Origin: Patiria miniata
Taxonomy: Eukaryota > Echinodermata > Asteroidea > Valvatida > Asterinidae
Reading direction: 5' to 3'
Assembly: GCF_015706575.1 (NCBI RefSeq)
Contig: NW_024037063.1
Coordinates: 12,090,927-12,154,926 of the forward strand
Length of the DNA stretch: 64,000 nucleotides
Each line of letters begins with the position of its first letter. Within the stretch, counting starts at the first letter, position 1. Below are positions 44,808 through 57,694 of this stretch, piece by piece. Made by a program: the position numbers and the translations under genes. The notes under the pieces are model-generated. The model saw nothing but the letters and a program-made list of their open reading frames with translations, did no database searches and had not been told where the DNA came from.

Positions 44808-47800
44808 TTAACGACTGCCGAACTCCGTCAAGAAAGACTCAACCTCAGCGTTTGGGCAGAGATGGAGAACATCCTTCTGCTTGCTGTTCATCTTGCGGAC
44901 GTTGGCGCCGTGTTTAAGGAGGCTGATAATTAACGCAACGCGGTTGGTCTGTTCGTCACGGATGCCGCTTTTCTCTTCAATTTGCTTCGCAAGATCCACC
45001 AACTACGAAAAACAACCAATGAATAACTTTTTTTCTGTTGTTTTATACAGGTAGATCGTTTTCTTGTTTTGTTGTGTGTTTCAATCATTGAAATCATCTT
45101 TTCAATCACAAAGATGACGTCTTTAAGGAAACAGTCTTTGAAGTTTTGGAATTATACAGTTTGGGTTAAAGATGTATACTCCATGCTTTTCAAATAGTTT
45201 CTTCGTTTTTTTCTCCTAAAGACTGTTTAATACGTATGTGGTGTTTCACCGAAAAATAAAACACTTTATTCCAATTTTAGGCATCTGAAACCCTCTAAAA
45301 AGGGCTTAGATTGTGTGCAAGGATAACCTGCCCTGTGTAGGCAGAAACATTGTTTGGCAGTCAACATTTCGAATATTCAATAATTATAACGTCTGGAGTG
45401 TTTGTTTCAATGTTTCAGTCAAACGCCATTTAAAATTTATATGTATATTTTTCGAGGTGAAACTCGAAAATAGCTTTAGGAAAGTGTTTTAATACGTCAG
45501 GCATTACAGACCTCTCATGAACCTTGTTTATACTTTGAAGCTTGTATTACAACCAAAATCTAACCTGTTCGCTTGTCATTGAACTCAAAATATCCCTGGT
45601 GGATTCTTTCATCATGACCAGGTGGAGGCTGGTGTTGCCGTCTTTGTCCTGGGTGTTCACATCAGCACCGTTGGTAACCAGAGCCTCGATGCACTTGTAA
45701 TGGCTTTTATCAATGGCAATATGAAGTGCCGTCTGCCTGTTTCCGTTCTGGCAGTCTTTGATACAGTTACCCTTGTAGACAGATAAATAAACAGTGCAAG
45801 ATAATTTATGACACGACAAAAAAGATGCATTGTTTTAAATTTCTTTTAGGATTTGAAAACAAGCGTTGACAAAATACACATAAATTTACATGCCTTTTAT
45901 ACAACTTACATTTTATACAAGTTACCTTGTGATTGGTTTTTGAATTAATTTCCCCTAAGTGCAGAAGCTCTGCGCTCAGGGGAAAAAAGTTTCGCGGTAG
46001 ATTTCCTACCTGTTAAGAAGTTTGACCAAATTGACTTTGAAGTTTGCTTTTTATTTCATTTTAAGTGTGATTTTTCTTCTTCCCCTTTAGTTTCTAACAC
46101 GTTCAGTGGAGTATTGGATTTTGCAGAAAAAAAAATCCAAAACTTCTTGTTTGTCTTTTGTTTTTTTAGCTCTAAAACTGAGGTTTTGGTATGCTTTCAA
46201 TCTAACTTTTAATATAGAAGACATTGCTATTGTAATAATCAAATTTGTTTCCAGGTCAAACTTTACGCTTATTATGCAGACTAACATTGATGGAAAGTTA
46301 GACAGCGATTCGTTATTGATTGAAAATACTCCATAAATGTATTCCGAAATGTAACTGTGTGTTCATACGATATGAATACGTGGTCATAGTAATCTAAAGT
46401 GTTGCACAAGTAGCATAGCTGACTATTTTTGATTCTCCATTTATACAGCAAATGTTTGGTTTGAATAATGCGCTGTATCAACTTGAAATTAAAATTCATT
46501 AACTAAGTTTCTTTTACATTCCAAACTTTTTGTTTCGGTACTGAGTTCCAAATACTTCCTTCAGTCTGCAGTATTTCATTCCAACGCTTTTGTGTGACAG
46601 GTATTTAGCTTTTTAATCGATTAAAACCGTATATATTTTCCTTGTGTATATATTTTCTTACTTACCTACAGGGTGAGTCAAAAAAGGGGAACCCAAACCC
46701 CATAAAGTATATTTCATATTTAAAAAAATATGTAGCACCAAAAATAATAATAACTGGAAAGCCAATTACATAAGCTATCTTTAGATGAACAAAATATTGA
46801 AAATGGTCAATCCGTTCAAAGAATATCACCATTTAAACACAATGACCCTTAAACCTGTGTCGTCCAAAAAATGCGATTTTAACAATCGTCGTCACAATTG
46901 TCTTCAAACATCACCAGCGATGAAATCTTAGTTTAAACGTTAACAATATGCAACAAAGTCGTTTTGAAGGCCCGTCTTTTCAAAAAGTAGATTTTATAAA
47001 TCATATTGTTTGCTTAACCAGGGTTGTCAATCAAAATATTGTGTACTTCAGTAGGTGACAGTTGTTGAAACAAGTATTCTGTGTCATTTTCTTTGTTGTT
47101 CCAAACAGTCAAAACACACAATAAATTGCTTTTTTTGACAAAACAGGTTTAAGGGTCGTTGAAATGGTGATATTCTTTGAACGGATTGATCAATTTCAGT
47201 ATTTTTTCATCTAAAAGTAGCTTTTGAAATTGGCTTTCCAGTCATTATTATTGTTGGTGCTACATATATTTGTTTAAATATGAAATATATTGTTTGGGGT
47301 TGGGTTCCCATTTCTTGACTCAACCTGTATGTTATCGCTTACATATACACATATTTCAATTGGAATGTTATCAATATTAAGATATTTGTCGACCATTCTT
47401 TTGGCAGGGCCTTCTTTAATTAGTTTACCTCTGATAAACTCAGTGGACAGTTTGCAATTTTCGCTGAAGATGTCGTTTACAAAAATAGTAATTTGATTTG
47501 ATCCATTTTCTAAACAACAAAAGTTTGTCATTGTGATTGATGTACTCGTTACCCCAAAGTATTTGTGTCTTTATTTCAGTTGTGGATAAATCTGTTTGCG
47601 TATTCTTTCCTTTGTTAAGTTTCTGCCTACAGAGTATTATTCTTTGCAAAATTGTGGTAGTTTTCCTGAAAGGTTTGTAAATCATTTTGCATTTATAAGG
47701 TTTTTATTTAAGACAGCTAAATCAAGACAACATAAATTTAGGTAGAAATCACATAAGCTTTTCCATTTACCAGCCGTTTTGTTATCAGTAAAATGACCAA

Positions 47801-49849
47801 TTGCATTTAAAATCGGCGCTGCATTGTGTGATTCAAAGTCAATTATATTATTGTTATGGCCTCCTTCATCTTAACTACGAATCAAAGTTTGTCTTGAAAT
47901 TTTCTCAATTTTCCCTTGCCAAATGAAGGGAAATACTCTACTTTCTCATTTCAATTTTTTTTGTGGAGTTGGAATAACTGATGTTAGAAAGGTAAATATT
48001 GGTATTACCAAGCTGTTACCTGTTAGTGTCAAGTTTCGTCTTTTCCATTGGTTGATTCAGTTCGTGCAGTTTGTTAGTTTTTCTTCCCAAATTTATGCGT
48101 AACTTTCATTCATGTTCTTTCCAAAAATGAACACCTAGTGTTTTGATTGGTTTTTGCTGCCAATTTATTGTTTCTTGGAGATTCTGCTCTAGATTAATAT
48201 CGTCAATAACAAGTCCTTTTGTTTTTGAAGGTTTAGTTTTGGACATGATATTCTTCCAAAGTCTGTTCCAATGTTAATAGCGTTAATTGTCTTGTTTGGT
48301 AATTGTACCTCGTGTATTTCATGGTTTGTTCTTATTCTGTTCGCGAGAACTTCTGATACGATTAGGAACAACAAGGCTGAGAGAGGGCAACCTTGTCTAA
48401 GCCCACGTTTCAGTGTGAACAATTCAGACATATAGCCATTATTAAATACTGTACTTTGAATATGTTTATACATTGTTATAATCCAATTAATAAAACAGTC
48501 TCCAAAATTAAACTTGTACTAAAAGTATATGATAAATCATGTGATCAATGATAACATGATGATGTTAAGCCCAGAAAACAAAAACAAAGGGGGAATAATG
48601 TGTCCGTAAATTCGGCTAAAATTGGGCCACGGGTTGCCTAACGTGGGGGACTTGAACAAGTTAAAAAAAAATTATCTGTGAGAATATTTTATAGTACACA
48701 CAATGATTATAAACAACCATTTCTGAACTATGTTATTTAAGTCAGGATATTTAAGTAGAATCCCTAAAAATATACTTCACAATAAAAATAGACCATAATA
48801 TTTTAATAAACATATTACATGGTGCCTATTTACGTGTATGCAAATTATACGCACCCTTCCCAAAATAATTTCAGATGTCACCCCTTTTTACTATCTTCTC
48901 TGGAAGAAAATTTATCTGCCCAGTTTGGTGCTATGGACCAGTCGGTCACGCTTTCACCAATAAGCCACCTGACTATCGAGAATAAATTCATGCTTAAAGT
49001 TTCTTGTAAAACATCCTAAACCGATACAAATTAATAAAATGATTAACTGTTATGTGCAGCAATGAAGAAAATGAAGTCGGTCACCTCACCTGTTTGGCAA
49101 GGGTCTGTACTACATCCGCTTTTCCGAAAAGAGATGCGATGTGCAGTGCCGTGAAGGTACGGCTTGTGTTGTTGATAAGTGACGGCGCAGCCGTAAGTAT
49201 CTTCTCCACGGCTCTGGTGGAATAAAAGTAAGTTACTGTATTTTCGAATAGACGTTTAAAACAAATTTAATAGCATATTTACATTTTAGTTAAGAAAATG
49301 CAAGCAATTGTCTGTTTTGTCTTCGTATTATCTTCGGATAAAAGATGCCTTGCACAAAAATTAAAAATCATAAGACTGGCTTATAAATAAAAAAATAGAT
49401 GATGTCACTTGCTTCATTTTCAAATATGTGAATACATATGTTCACATGTTTTGGGACCTCATCTGACAGTCAAATACGGTGAGGCTTCATGAAAATTAAT
49501 CTGTAATTTGCAACAGTTACGAATTTGTTATAAAGATATCGTTACAGTTTATACCAAGACAATTTAAAAAAATTGCAAAGGTAGAAAAATTCATAAGCAT
49601 GAATCCTTGACTGCAGAGATGGGACATCTTTGTAGATTCACTGTCCCCATTGTAGCTGTTTTTGTGTTTTTGTAAAGTACGGAATTGTTAATAATCAAAC
49701 GAATAAGCAACGTACTCATTGTTCCCACTGTAGGATGCACAATGCAGGCAATTGTCACCCTTTTTATTTTCCAGTGTGAGATCAATCTTGTCGTGCTCTA
49801 CGAACAACTGGATGGTTTGCTGGATGTCCAAGGATGAGTTGGCAGGGTC
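44808..49849 (-). CDS. Mind-bomb-like ankyrin repeat protein, four 3' exons
   Basis: Exons on the minus strand are 49849-49716, 49213-49090, 45771-45565 and 45002-44808. All have AG/GT borders, and the phases match (0; then 2 across GA/A; 0; 0). The product continues through ankyrin repeats: KIDLTLENKKGDNCLHCASY, RTFTALHIASLFGKADVVQT, RQTALHIAIDKSHYKCIEAL, DKDGNTSLHLVMM and a last LLKHGANVRKMN unit. The order, including the shortened unit after SLHL and a DVLHLCPN close, resembles the C-terminal ankyrin array of mind bomb E3 ligases (MIB2 most), which ubiquitinate Notch ligands. It stops at VESFLTEFGSR without the RING fingers those proteins carry. N-terminal exons would lie above 49850 and were not found. 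Confidence 0.8.
45003..45564 (-). other. Last intron of the mind-bomb-like gene
   Basis: This is the interval between the exons ending at 45565 and starting at 45002. AT-rich with no repeat family recognised. Confidence 0.6.
46280..48530 (-). mobile_element. Decayed L1/Tx1-type LINE in intron, same strand as the gene
   Basis: On the minus strand the RT motif GLRQGCPLSALLFLIVSEVLA lies at about 48300-48400. Further on come a frame-shifted ILWGNEYINHNDKLLLFRKW segment, FVNDIFSENCKLS, and a C-terminal part with KLIQRIIQTKHLLYKW and CYLCNTLDYYDHVF. These match the order in L1/Tx1 pol. Stops and frameshifts are frequent, and a mariner-type MITE splits the C-terminal region. Confidence 0.75.
46669..47327. 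mobile_element. Tc1/mariner-type MITE nested in the LINE
   Basis: It is flanked by TA (46667-46668 and 47328-47329). The ends CAGGGTGAGTCAAAAAA and, inverted, CAGGTTGAGTCAAGAAA form long inverted repeats of about 200 bp each (through AATGGTGATATTCTTTGAAC). Total 659 bp, with no transposase. Confidence 0.85.
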
Positions 49850-49899
49850 CTGTTGCAGAAATAACAACAAGAACTCAAACGACAATGTGGCAATCAATA

Positions 49900-50430
49900 C
49901 GACGTCCGCCTACAAACGTCCGAACATTTTTTTTTCGAAGTCCCCAAATAATTGGTCCTTAATATAAGATTGCAAAGCAGGAATCAAGCCTACATTATAG
50001 TCTGTGCCCAGTGGGTTGTTCAAGAATGACAATATAAAATATTTATGCATACACAAGTGATACATATCTGTACGGAAGACATATAAGATTTGCCAAGATA
50101 ATTGGACTTGGGTCCAAGTCGATGTTCTCTTGCATTTCGTTGTGTTAGCTTATAAATACTCAGTTTTCTACTTGCACGTCGAAAACCCAAAATAACTGTG
50201 TCACTTTGCCAAGTTTCTTATCTTCATTCTACTGTACCAACGTATACATGCAATTTTCGGACTCAAAAAAGGACTCGACTAAAGCACTTTGTCCTTAATC
50301 ACGGATACAGGTCCGAATAAGCTAACAGCATTTGACAGCATAAGCTGACAGCAATTTAGAAACCAGTGGATGCAATCAGTGGTGGACTCCGTAAATCGAC
50401 AAATAATCTAGGAATTTTGGCAAGAAAAGG
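49900..50430. other. Non-coding interval upstream of the ankyrin exons
   Basis: No further ankyrin exon is visible. Earlier exons of the gene should lie on this side. Confidence 0.4.
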
Positions 50431-50442
50431 ACTTTAATTTAA

Positions 50443-50976
50443 AGGGACACTAGGTTCTGGAACAGCCCAATTGGGCTACAAAACGCGCTTTGAACGAGAT
50501 GATGATAATCGGAAATAACATTTAAAAGTAGGATATAAACATCCACACAGCTATCCTTTCAAAACTGGTCGTTTTTGTGTAATTTATGTATAATGCATGC
50601 GAGAACGAATTTCTGGGTCCACTTTTGCGACCCCATACATTCGAGCTGTTTGGATGCTAGTTGCGATTTCATTCGTACGCGTAAAGTATTCGCCTTTTGC
50701 GGTTGTTGACGAAACCACAATTTTTAGCATTGGTGATTGGTCACCGCGCGCTGTTCCCGAAACACACAACGTTTATAGCGTACATTGAGAACGACACGAA
50801 AAAACGTATTCGTACTCGGTCATGTCCGATGTATAAACAAGCGGGGGTTTTTTTTTCGTCTTTTCTCGGGAACGGTAAGACATTAGGTTGGTTTCCTTTC
50901 AACCAGATGTTTGAAATAGGCTCAGTAAACAATCCAAAACATAACATTTTGGGGGATTTCAGGACCTAGTGCCCCT
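50443..50976. mobile_element. TTAA-flanked MITE 2 (Kolobok-like)
   Basis: Ends AGGGACACTAGGTTCTGG and, inverted, AGGGGCACTAGGTCCTG. TTAA lies at 50439-50442 and 50977-50980. It is 534 bp, similar in size to MITE 1 but unrelated in its end sequence. Confidence 0.85.
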
Positions 50977-50984
50977 TTAAATGG

Positions 50985-53940
50985 ATCATTCCATAGACAA
51001 GGTCTAATTGAAAGCTTGCGAGTGTATTCTCTGACTTAAGCAATTGCGTCAAAAGAAGTATTGTCCCTAACTTTTTAGCTGAGTGGAGATGAAAGGAGTG
51101 CATTCCGGCGTAGCGTGGTTATATATTTTAATAAAGAACGTCCGCGAGGATCTTACGTAATCAAGATCATCAGTAATCTTAAAAAACGTGAAAGGGATTT
51201 GTAATTGTTTAAGTTCAGGTAAAATGAAAAACAGTGCATTTTTTAGTTTGCCCATTAAAGAAAAGATTAATCTAAACCCAGTATTAATCTAATTTATGGA
51301 ACACGGCATATATCCTACAGCAGACAAATTATCTGCATGAATTCCTTGGTCTTACGATTGTACTCTCCCGGCTGCAAGGGTTTAACTTAGATGACTGGGA
51401 GATTGCGTAACAGTCTTTTGCAAAATACGCCAGAGGCAAATGGGTCTTTGTGATGGGTTTTGCAGTCCACTGCGTCCGTGACAATAAAGGTCTGAGCTCA
51501 AGGGGCGAGTGCAACATGTGCTTCACTTTCGCACTGACTGCCCTACTGAGAAGTCGAGCACGGCACAAACAAGCGTTTATTTTCCTCCGCCCTCCCCACC
51601 TGCCAGGCGGTTAATTTTGTTTGTATAACATGAAAGTTGATTTATAAAGGGTCCAATTATTTTAGGCGAAATTGTCCCCTGAAAACTACAAGAGTAATGA
51701 GATACTTGTTGGTAAACTGTTCAACGGTTTTAGAATAAATAAACATTCAATTTTAAGAGAAAGATGGAAAGAAGTATTTCCAAATAACGTACTTACGTTC
51801 AGGTATGGTTCATTGAAAGATAACGGTACCGCAATTACATTATATTAATAAAAAGTGAAAGGTTAAAATTAAATGTTAAATAATTCATTGGTTATTACCA
51901 TATCGAAGGTGAAACAGTTGGTCAGGGCAAATGGTTAAATAAATTAAGTTTCTGACCGACCAACTAATTAAAATTATTTATAAATGTTTCAATAATTATA
52001 TTATGTTCAAATGTATATTAAAATAGTGGCTCCTAAACCTAGAAAGTAATGTATTTGCCCAAAAACGGTAGTTTCATTTTTGTTTGTGACTCGTGAACCC
52101 ATAAAAGAAAATGTTCAGTCCGGTTCGTTATAACGAGAGGAGTGTGTTACCAAAACATATAGTTCAGACGGTGAGTTGCTTTTATTACACAGTTTTCGCA
52201 GTTATGATCTGATGTTTGAAGAATTTGATAGTGAAAACGTCGTATAAAATATTTAAAAGACAACATTTACCTTGAAATCTTATTACTAAGCTCCTTATGA
52301 AATATAATTCTACTTTGTCTCTGATCATGACATATGAATTGATATTCTGGCAATCAGCAAAAAATCTATGCAGCACACAGCGATTTGGAATACCCGGGAA
52401 TACATGTACCAGAATCTGAAGTGAGGTATAATATAATAGTTTTCCCAGAAGAATTCGTAAAAACGGCTGTCAAATTCATGAACGTGCATTCGTGCTCAAG
52501 CGAAACAGAAAACAAAATACGAATTAGAATATTAACATTGATTGAAAAACATCGCATGAATGTCACAAATGCTTGCCTATTCACAAAATTAAATGCCCAA
52601 ACGCTTACCGCGGAGCGTCCGCGCGAAGTTGAATGTTATTTGCATTTTTTTCTTCCAAATTGAATGCTGACGCTTCAATTTTGTATTAACAAGAGTGTGC
52701 AACTGCATGCTCATAAAGTTAAACTGAATGATTACATTTGCTCTTTGAATGTTGATCTAGTTTGTCAATCAATTTCGTGCTAAATTAAATGAATTTTGAT
52801 GATTCTGATGCTAAGTTTACGCAGTTGGGCGGGAAAACCTATATCAGCTTTGTTAAACATCAAATTGGGGTCTGATTTGTGGTGTGTTTTATTTGTTAAA
52901 AACAATTTGTTAAAAATTGGATCTCGGAAGCTGCGGACCAACGAATTCGTGTTCACCTTTTTTACATTTGACCCCATGACTGTAGGTCAGATGAAGAGGA
53001 CACCATGGACATTTTTTAATGTTTGACCACGGCCAACATAATGACAGCGCTACTTGTGTAATTTGAGCTTCTTTGAAATTTGACGTTATTTTGACCTTGA
53101 CCCCATGATGACCTTTGACCCCCGGTTTGGAAATGTGACAAAAAGTTGGAGCTGGGCTACTGATATTGACACCGGTCAAAATATGCAAGAGCAATAGACA
53201 ATGTCAACGTTTGTTACTAACTCCCAACTAACTAACTAACTTACGTAAGGACTATTACAAAGAAACATGGTGATTTGTTGAGCTAAAACAAAACCCGTAC
53301 AGCCGAAATCCCGTTGGTTATTCTAAATTAAAAATGACTGTAAATTCACAGAGAATATAGGATCATACTTTCATTCTTTTTGGTGTTATTTATCAACGAC
53401 TCTTATTTTGACTTTCCTTTTGGTGAGAATGCGTTAACCATTATATCCGAGCTTCCCTTCTCAATTCAGTTTCTACACGTCACCAGAAAACAAGGAGTTG
53501 AACAAAATAATCAACTAAAACATGCGTTACCAATGTCGTGTTAAAAATTGGCAATGTTATACAATTTTATGTGGTCTTGTGGTAAATTGTCTAGCGTGTA
53601 ATGTGCCCTTCACAAAAAGATAAAAAACAAATGTGTAACTGAAAAAAATGTCTTAAATTGTGTTTTTGAAGGTTGTGCAAAAAAAAAATATTTAACCCAT
53701 AATTTGTTTTAAACATGGTTTAAATTGTTTAAAGTGTGCTGTGCAAAGCATGGATTCGTAATTCCAAATACACACTTACTAAAGATTCGTAGATACGAAT
53801 CCACACTCGTTTGTGCAAGGCGTAAAGCAATGGTTTAATGCCGTGGAAACCGCTTATTTGCTTTCGATACTAAAATAGCTGAAGCAGCTTATTGAAATTG
53901 CTGAATCACTGTGACAGATGTTGCATCCACAATTATTACC
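50985..53940. other. Non-coding interval
   Basis: AT-rich sequence with many short frames on both strands. A TTTGACCTTGACCCC-type segment (52960-53160) is a dispersed repeat that leaves frames open by chance. No supported gene. Confidence 0.4.
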
Positions 53941-53984
53941 AAATTTTGATTGACAGCTCAGGTCACCAGCCTCCATTTATTGAT

Positions 53985-54475
53985 TCTAGTTTGACATGTC
54001 CAAGTTTCAACCCAATAAGACCTGTAGTTCTGTAGATATTGGCCTACAAAATATGCACTTTTAATGTGACGTTACATGTCACGTGATGACGTCATCGTGG
54101 CGTCACTAAAATTTTCATCTATAACACATCCCGGTCTTGGTACCTGTAGTTCTGTAGATATTAACCTTCAAATTATGCATGTTTTAATGTCTTTTTAAAA
54201 TGACGTTACATATCACGTGATGATGTCATCGTGACGTTACTTTAATTTTCATCTATAGCACATCCCGGTCTAGGTAGATACCTAGTTTCAACCCAATCGG
54301 GCTTGCACTGTCGATATAGGCTTTAAAATTATGCACATTAAGTGTATAACGGCAATCGGATTGATCTAAGTGCCCAAAGTGCCTTCCACGATGAAAACGT
54401 GTACAAATGCTGTGGGATCAATGGCTGAAAAAGAAAAAAAAAATAGATTCATTTACAAACACACGGCTGTTTCGG
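53985..54475 (+). repeat. Tandem array with CACGTGATGACGTCA-type core, left copy
   Basis: Two to three units of about 135-155 bp share GTTCTGTAGATATTGGCC, an ACATGTCACGTGATGACGTC core and CACATCCCGGTCTAGGTA. They end in a unique tail with GATGAAAACGTGTAC and GGCTGTTTCGG. A second array with the same tail lies on the other side of the foldback element. Confidence 0.8.
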
Positions 54476-54523
54476 TAATTTGTTATTGTATTTTTATGAA
54501 ATGTAAGCCTAATAGGACAACAT

Positions 54524-57500
54524 GACAATAAAGTTAGTTTGATATTGGACGTTGGACTTTCAAATTTGTTTGTACAGGCAATGTCCATGTTGCTGTTTGG
54601 ATATTGGACATTGGATATGCACATTTGGTTTGTATAGTGAATGTCCATAATTTATTTGGATATTGGACATTGGACATTCACATTCGTTTGTACAGGGAAT
54701 GTCCATGTTGCTGTTTGGATATTGGACATTGGATATGCACATTGGTCTGTATAGTGAATGTCCATATTGTATTTGGATATTGGATATTGGACATTCACCT
54801 AGGTTTGTACAGCGAATGTCCATATTTTTTAAACTCCGGGAGGAGGCGTAATTGAGATTTCCCCCCCCCCCCGCCGTGAATCGCACCGTCGGATCCCACC
54901 AGACGCCCTGTTCCGTTTGTCTGGTGATACACGGACATTGGAAATGCCTATGGTTTTGTATGGCGACTGTCCATGTTTTACATGGATATTGGACATTGGA
55001 CAGCCCAATAGGTTTGTATAGCAAATGTCCACATTTTTAAAGTTCATAAAAAAGGCGTGATTCTGATGCCCCCTGGCTGCCGTAAATCGCGTCGACGACT
55101 CCCACAAGACACGCTGCTAAGTTTGTCTTGTAATACACGGTCATTTGAAATGCCATTATGTTTGTACAGCGAATGTCCATAATGTTTTAAACTCCGGGAG
55201 ATGCCGCCCCCCCCCCCCCCCCCCCTGCCGTAAATCACACTGTCGGATTCCACCAGACGCCCTGATCCGTTTGTCTGGTGATACACGGACATTGGAAATG
55301 CCTATGGTTTTGTATGGCGACTGTCCATGTTTTACATGGATATTGGCCATTGGACAGCCCAATAGGTTTGTATAGCGAATGTCCACATTTTTAAAGTCCA
55401 TAAAAAAGGCGTGATTCTGATGCCCCCTGGCTGCCGTAAATCGCGTCGACGACTCCCAGAAGACACGCTGCTAAGTTTGTCTTGTAATACACGGACATTT
55501 GAAATGCCATTATGTTTGTACAGCGAATGTCCATAATGTTTCAAACTCCGGGAGATGCCCCCCCCCCCCGCCATAAATCACACCATCGGATTCCACCAGA
55601 CGCCCTGATCCGTTTGTCTGGTGATACACGAACATCGGAAATGCCTATGGTTTTGTATGGCGAATGTCCATTTTTTACATGGATATTGGACATTGGACAG
55701 CCCAATATGTTTTTATAGCGAATGTCCACATTTTTAAAGTCCGTAAAAAGGCGTGATTGTGATGCCCACTGGCTGCCGTTAATTGCGTCGACGACTCCCA
55801 GAAGACGCACTGCTAAGTTTGTCTGGTAATACACGGACATTTGAAATGCCTATATGTTTGTACAGCAAATGTCCATATTTTTCAAACTCCGGGAGGAGGC
55901 GTAATTGAGATGCCCCCTGCCGTGAATCGCGGCGTCGGATCCCACCAGACGCCCTGCTCCGTTTGTCTGGTGATACACGGACATTAGAAATGCCTCTGGT
56001 TTTGTATGGCGAATGTCCATGTTTCACATGGATATTGTACATTGGACAGCCCAATAGGTTTGTATTGCGAGTGTCCATATTAGTCCAGGAGGAGCAGCGG
56101 CGACGGAACAGTTTTCAAACAGGGGGGAGGGGGCATCACCGAAAGGGGCACTCGCTCAGTAAAAGGCATCTTTTGTCGGTGCATGAGGGTATCCCAGCAT
56201 TATTTTTGGCACATCCGTGCTGAAATGTCAACATTTTTTTTTTAGCTGGACACTTGGCCTTCGTAAAATCAAATAGTGCGGGGGAGGGGGGGGGGGACTG
56301 GTACCATCTTCTAAAATACAGGGGGGGGGGTCTCTTCAAAACCGGCCATTATGCAAACTACGCACTAGGTGCCCATTATTTTTCGGGCGCATTGAAATGG
56401 TTTGGGGGCTTGGTTTTCATATTCCTCGTTCATATCAGAACTCTGTATACCATTTTGGGAAATGGTTACTGAAAACAAATTATCATTATTTTTAGCGCCA
56501 GTTTGGTTTTGATCTCAAGAGGGCACATTTATGTCCGCAAGAGGAGCACTTGGGTAATTTTTTTTTTTGGGGGGGCAGTGTCCAGTTAAAAAAAAATGTT
56601 GACATTTCAGCACGGATGTGCCAAAAAATAATGCTGGATACCCTGCTGCACCGACAAAAGATGCCAATCACGCCTTTTTACGGACTTTAAAATGTGGACA
56701 TTCGCTATACAAACCTATTGGGCTGTCCAATGTCCAATATCCACGTAAAACATGGACATTCGCCAATCAAAACCATAGGCATTTCCATTGTTCGTGTATC
56801 ACCAGACAAACGGAGCACAGCGTCTGGTGGGATCCGACGGTGCGATTCACGGCATTGGGCTGTCCAATGTCCAATATCCATGTAAAACATGGACATTCGC
56901 CATACAAAACCATACACATTTCCAATGTCCGTGTATCACCAGACAAAAGGAGCCGGGCGTCTGGTGGGATCTGAGGGTGCGATTCACGGCTGGGGGCATC
57001 TGAATTACGCCTCCTCCTGGAGTGTAACAAAATATTGACATTTGCTGTACAAACGTGTGGGCATTTCAAATGTCCGTGTATTACCAGACAAACTTAGCAG
57101 CGCGTCTTCTGGGAGTCGTCGACGCGATTTACGGTAGGGTGGGCATCACAATCACGCCTTTTTATGAACTTTAAAAATGTGGACATTCGCTATACAAACC
57201 TATTGGATTGTCCAATGTCTAATATCCAAGTAAAACATGAACATTCGCCATACAAAGCCATGAGCATTTCCAATGTCCGTGTTTCACCAGACAAACGGAG
57301 CAGGGCGTCTGGTGGGATCCGACGGTGCGATTCACGGCAGGGGCCATCTCAATTACGCCTCCTCTCGGAGTTCAAAATATATGGACATTTGCTAAACAAA
57401 CCTACATGAATGTCCAATGTCCAATATCCAAATAATTATGGACATTTACAACACAAACCAATGTGCATATCCAATGTCCAATATCCAAACAGCAAGATGG

Positions 57501-57679
57501 ATATTCCCTGTAAAAACGAATGTGAATGTCCAATGTCAAATATCCAAATAAATTATGGACATTCACTATACAAACCAATGTGCATATCCCATGTCCAATA
57601 TCCAAACTGCAACATGGACATTCCCTGTACAAAGAATGTGAATGTCCAATGTGCAATATCAAACTAACTTTATTGTCTT
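54524..57679. mobile_element. 3.16-kb foldback element (Mutator-like?)
   Basis: The ends GACAATAAAGTTAGTTTGAT are inverted at 57658-57677. Both arms are made of TGGATATTGGACATTGGA-type subrepeats, forward over 54540-56090 and inverted over 56640-57670. An 11-bp direct repeat TAGGACAACAT flanks the element (54513-54523 and 57680-57690). Very long subrepeat-built arms with a 9-11 bp duplication fit foldback members of the Mutator superfamily. The centre (about 56160-56665) has its own inner inverted repeat and a G-rich loop. The many overlapping frames inside are by-products of repetition. Confidence 0.85.
56162..56663. repeat. Inner inverted repeat and loop of the foldback element
   Basis: The segment 56162-56255 (GCATCTTTTGTCGGTGCA through TGAAATGTCAACATTT to GCTGGACACT) is inverted at 56576-56663. 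The loop between carries G-runs and a CTCAAGAGGGCACATTTATG-type module similar to 31893-31940, so it may be a separate element nested at the centre. Confidence 0.7.
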
Positions 57680-57694
57680 TAGGACAACATGTGT

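Noticed and set aside
52385-53194. Frames on both strands across 52.4-53.2 kb
   Set aside because: They overlap dispersed TGACCTTGACCCC-type repeat sequence and lack motifs.
54560-57667. Dozens of overlapping frames with CPMSNIHVKHGHSPY-like peptides
   Set aside because: They are translations of the foldback subrepeats on both strands; the peptide periodicity matches the DNA repeat.
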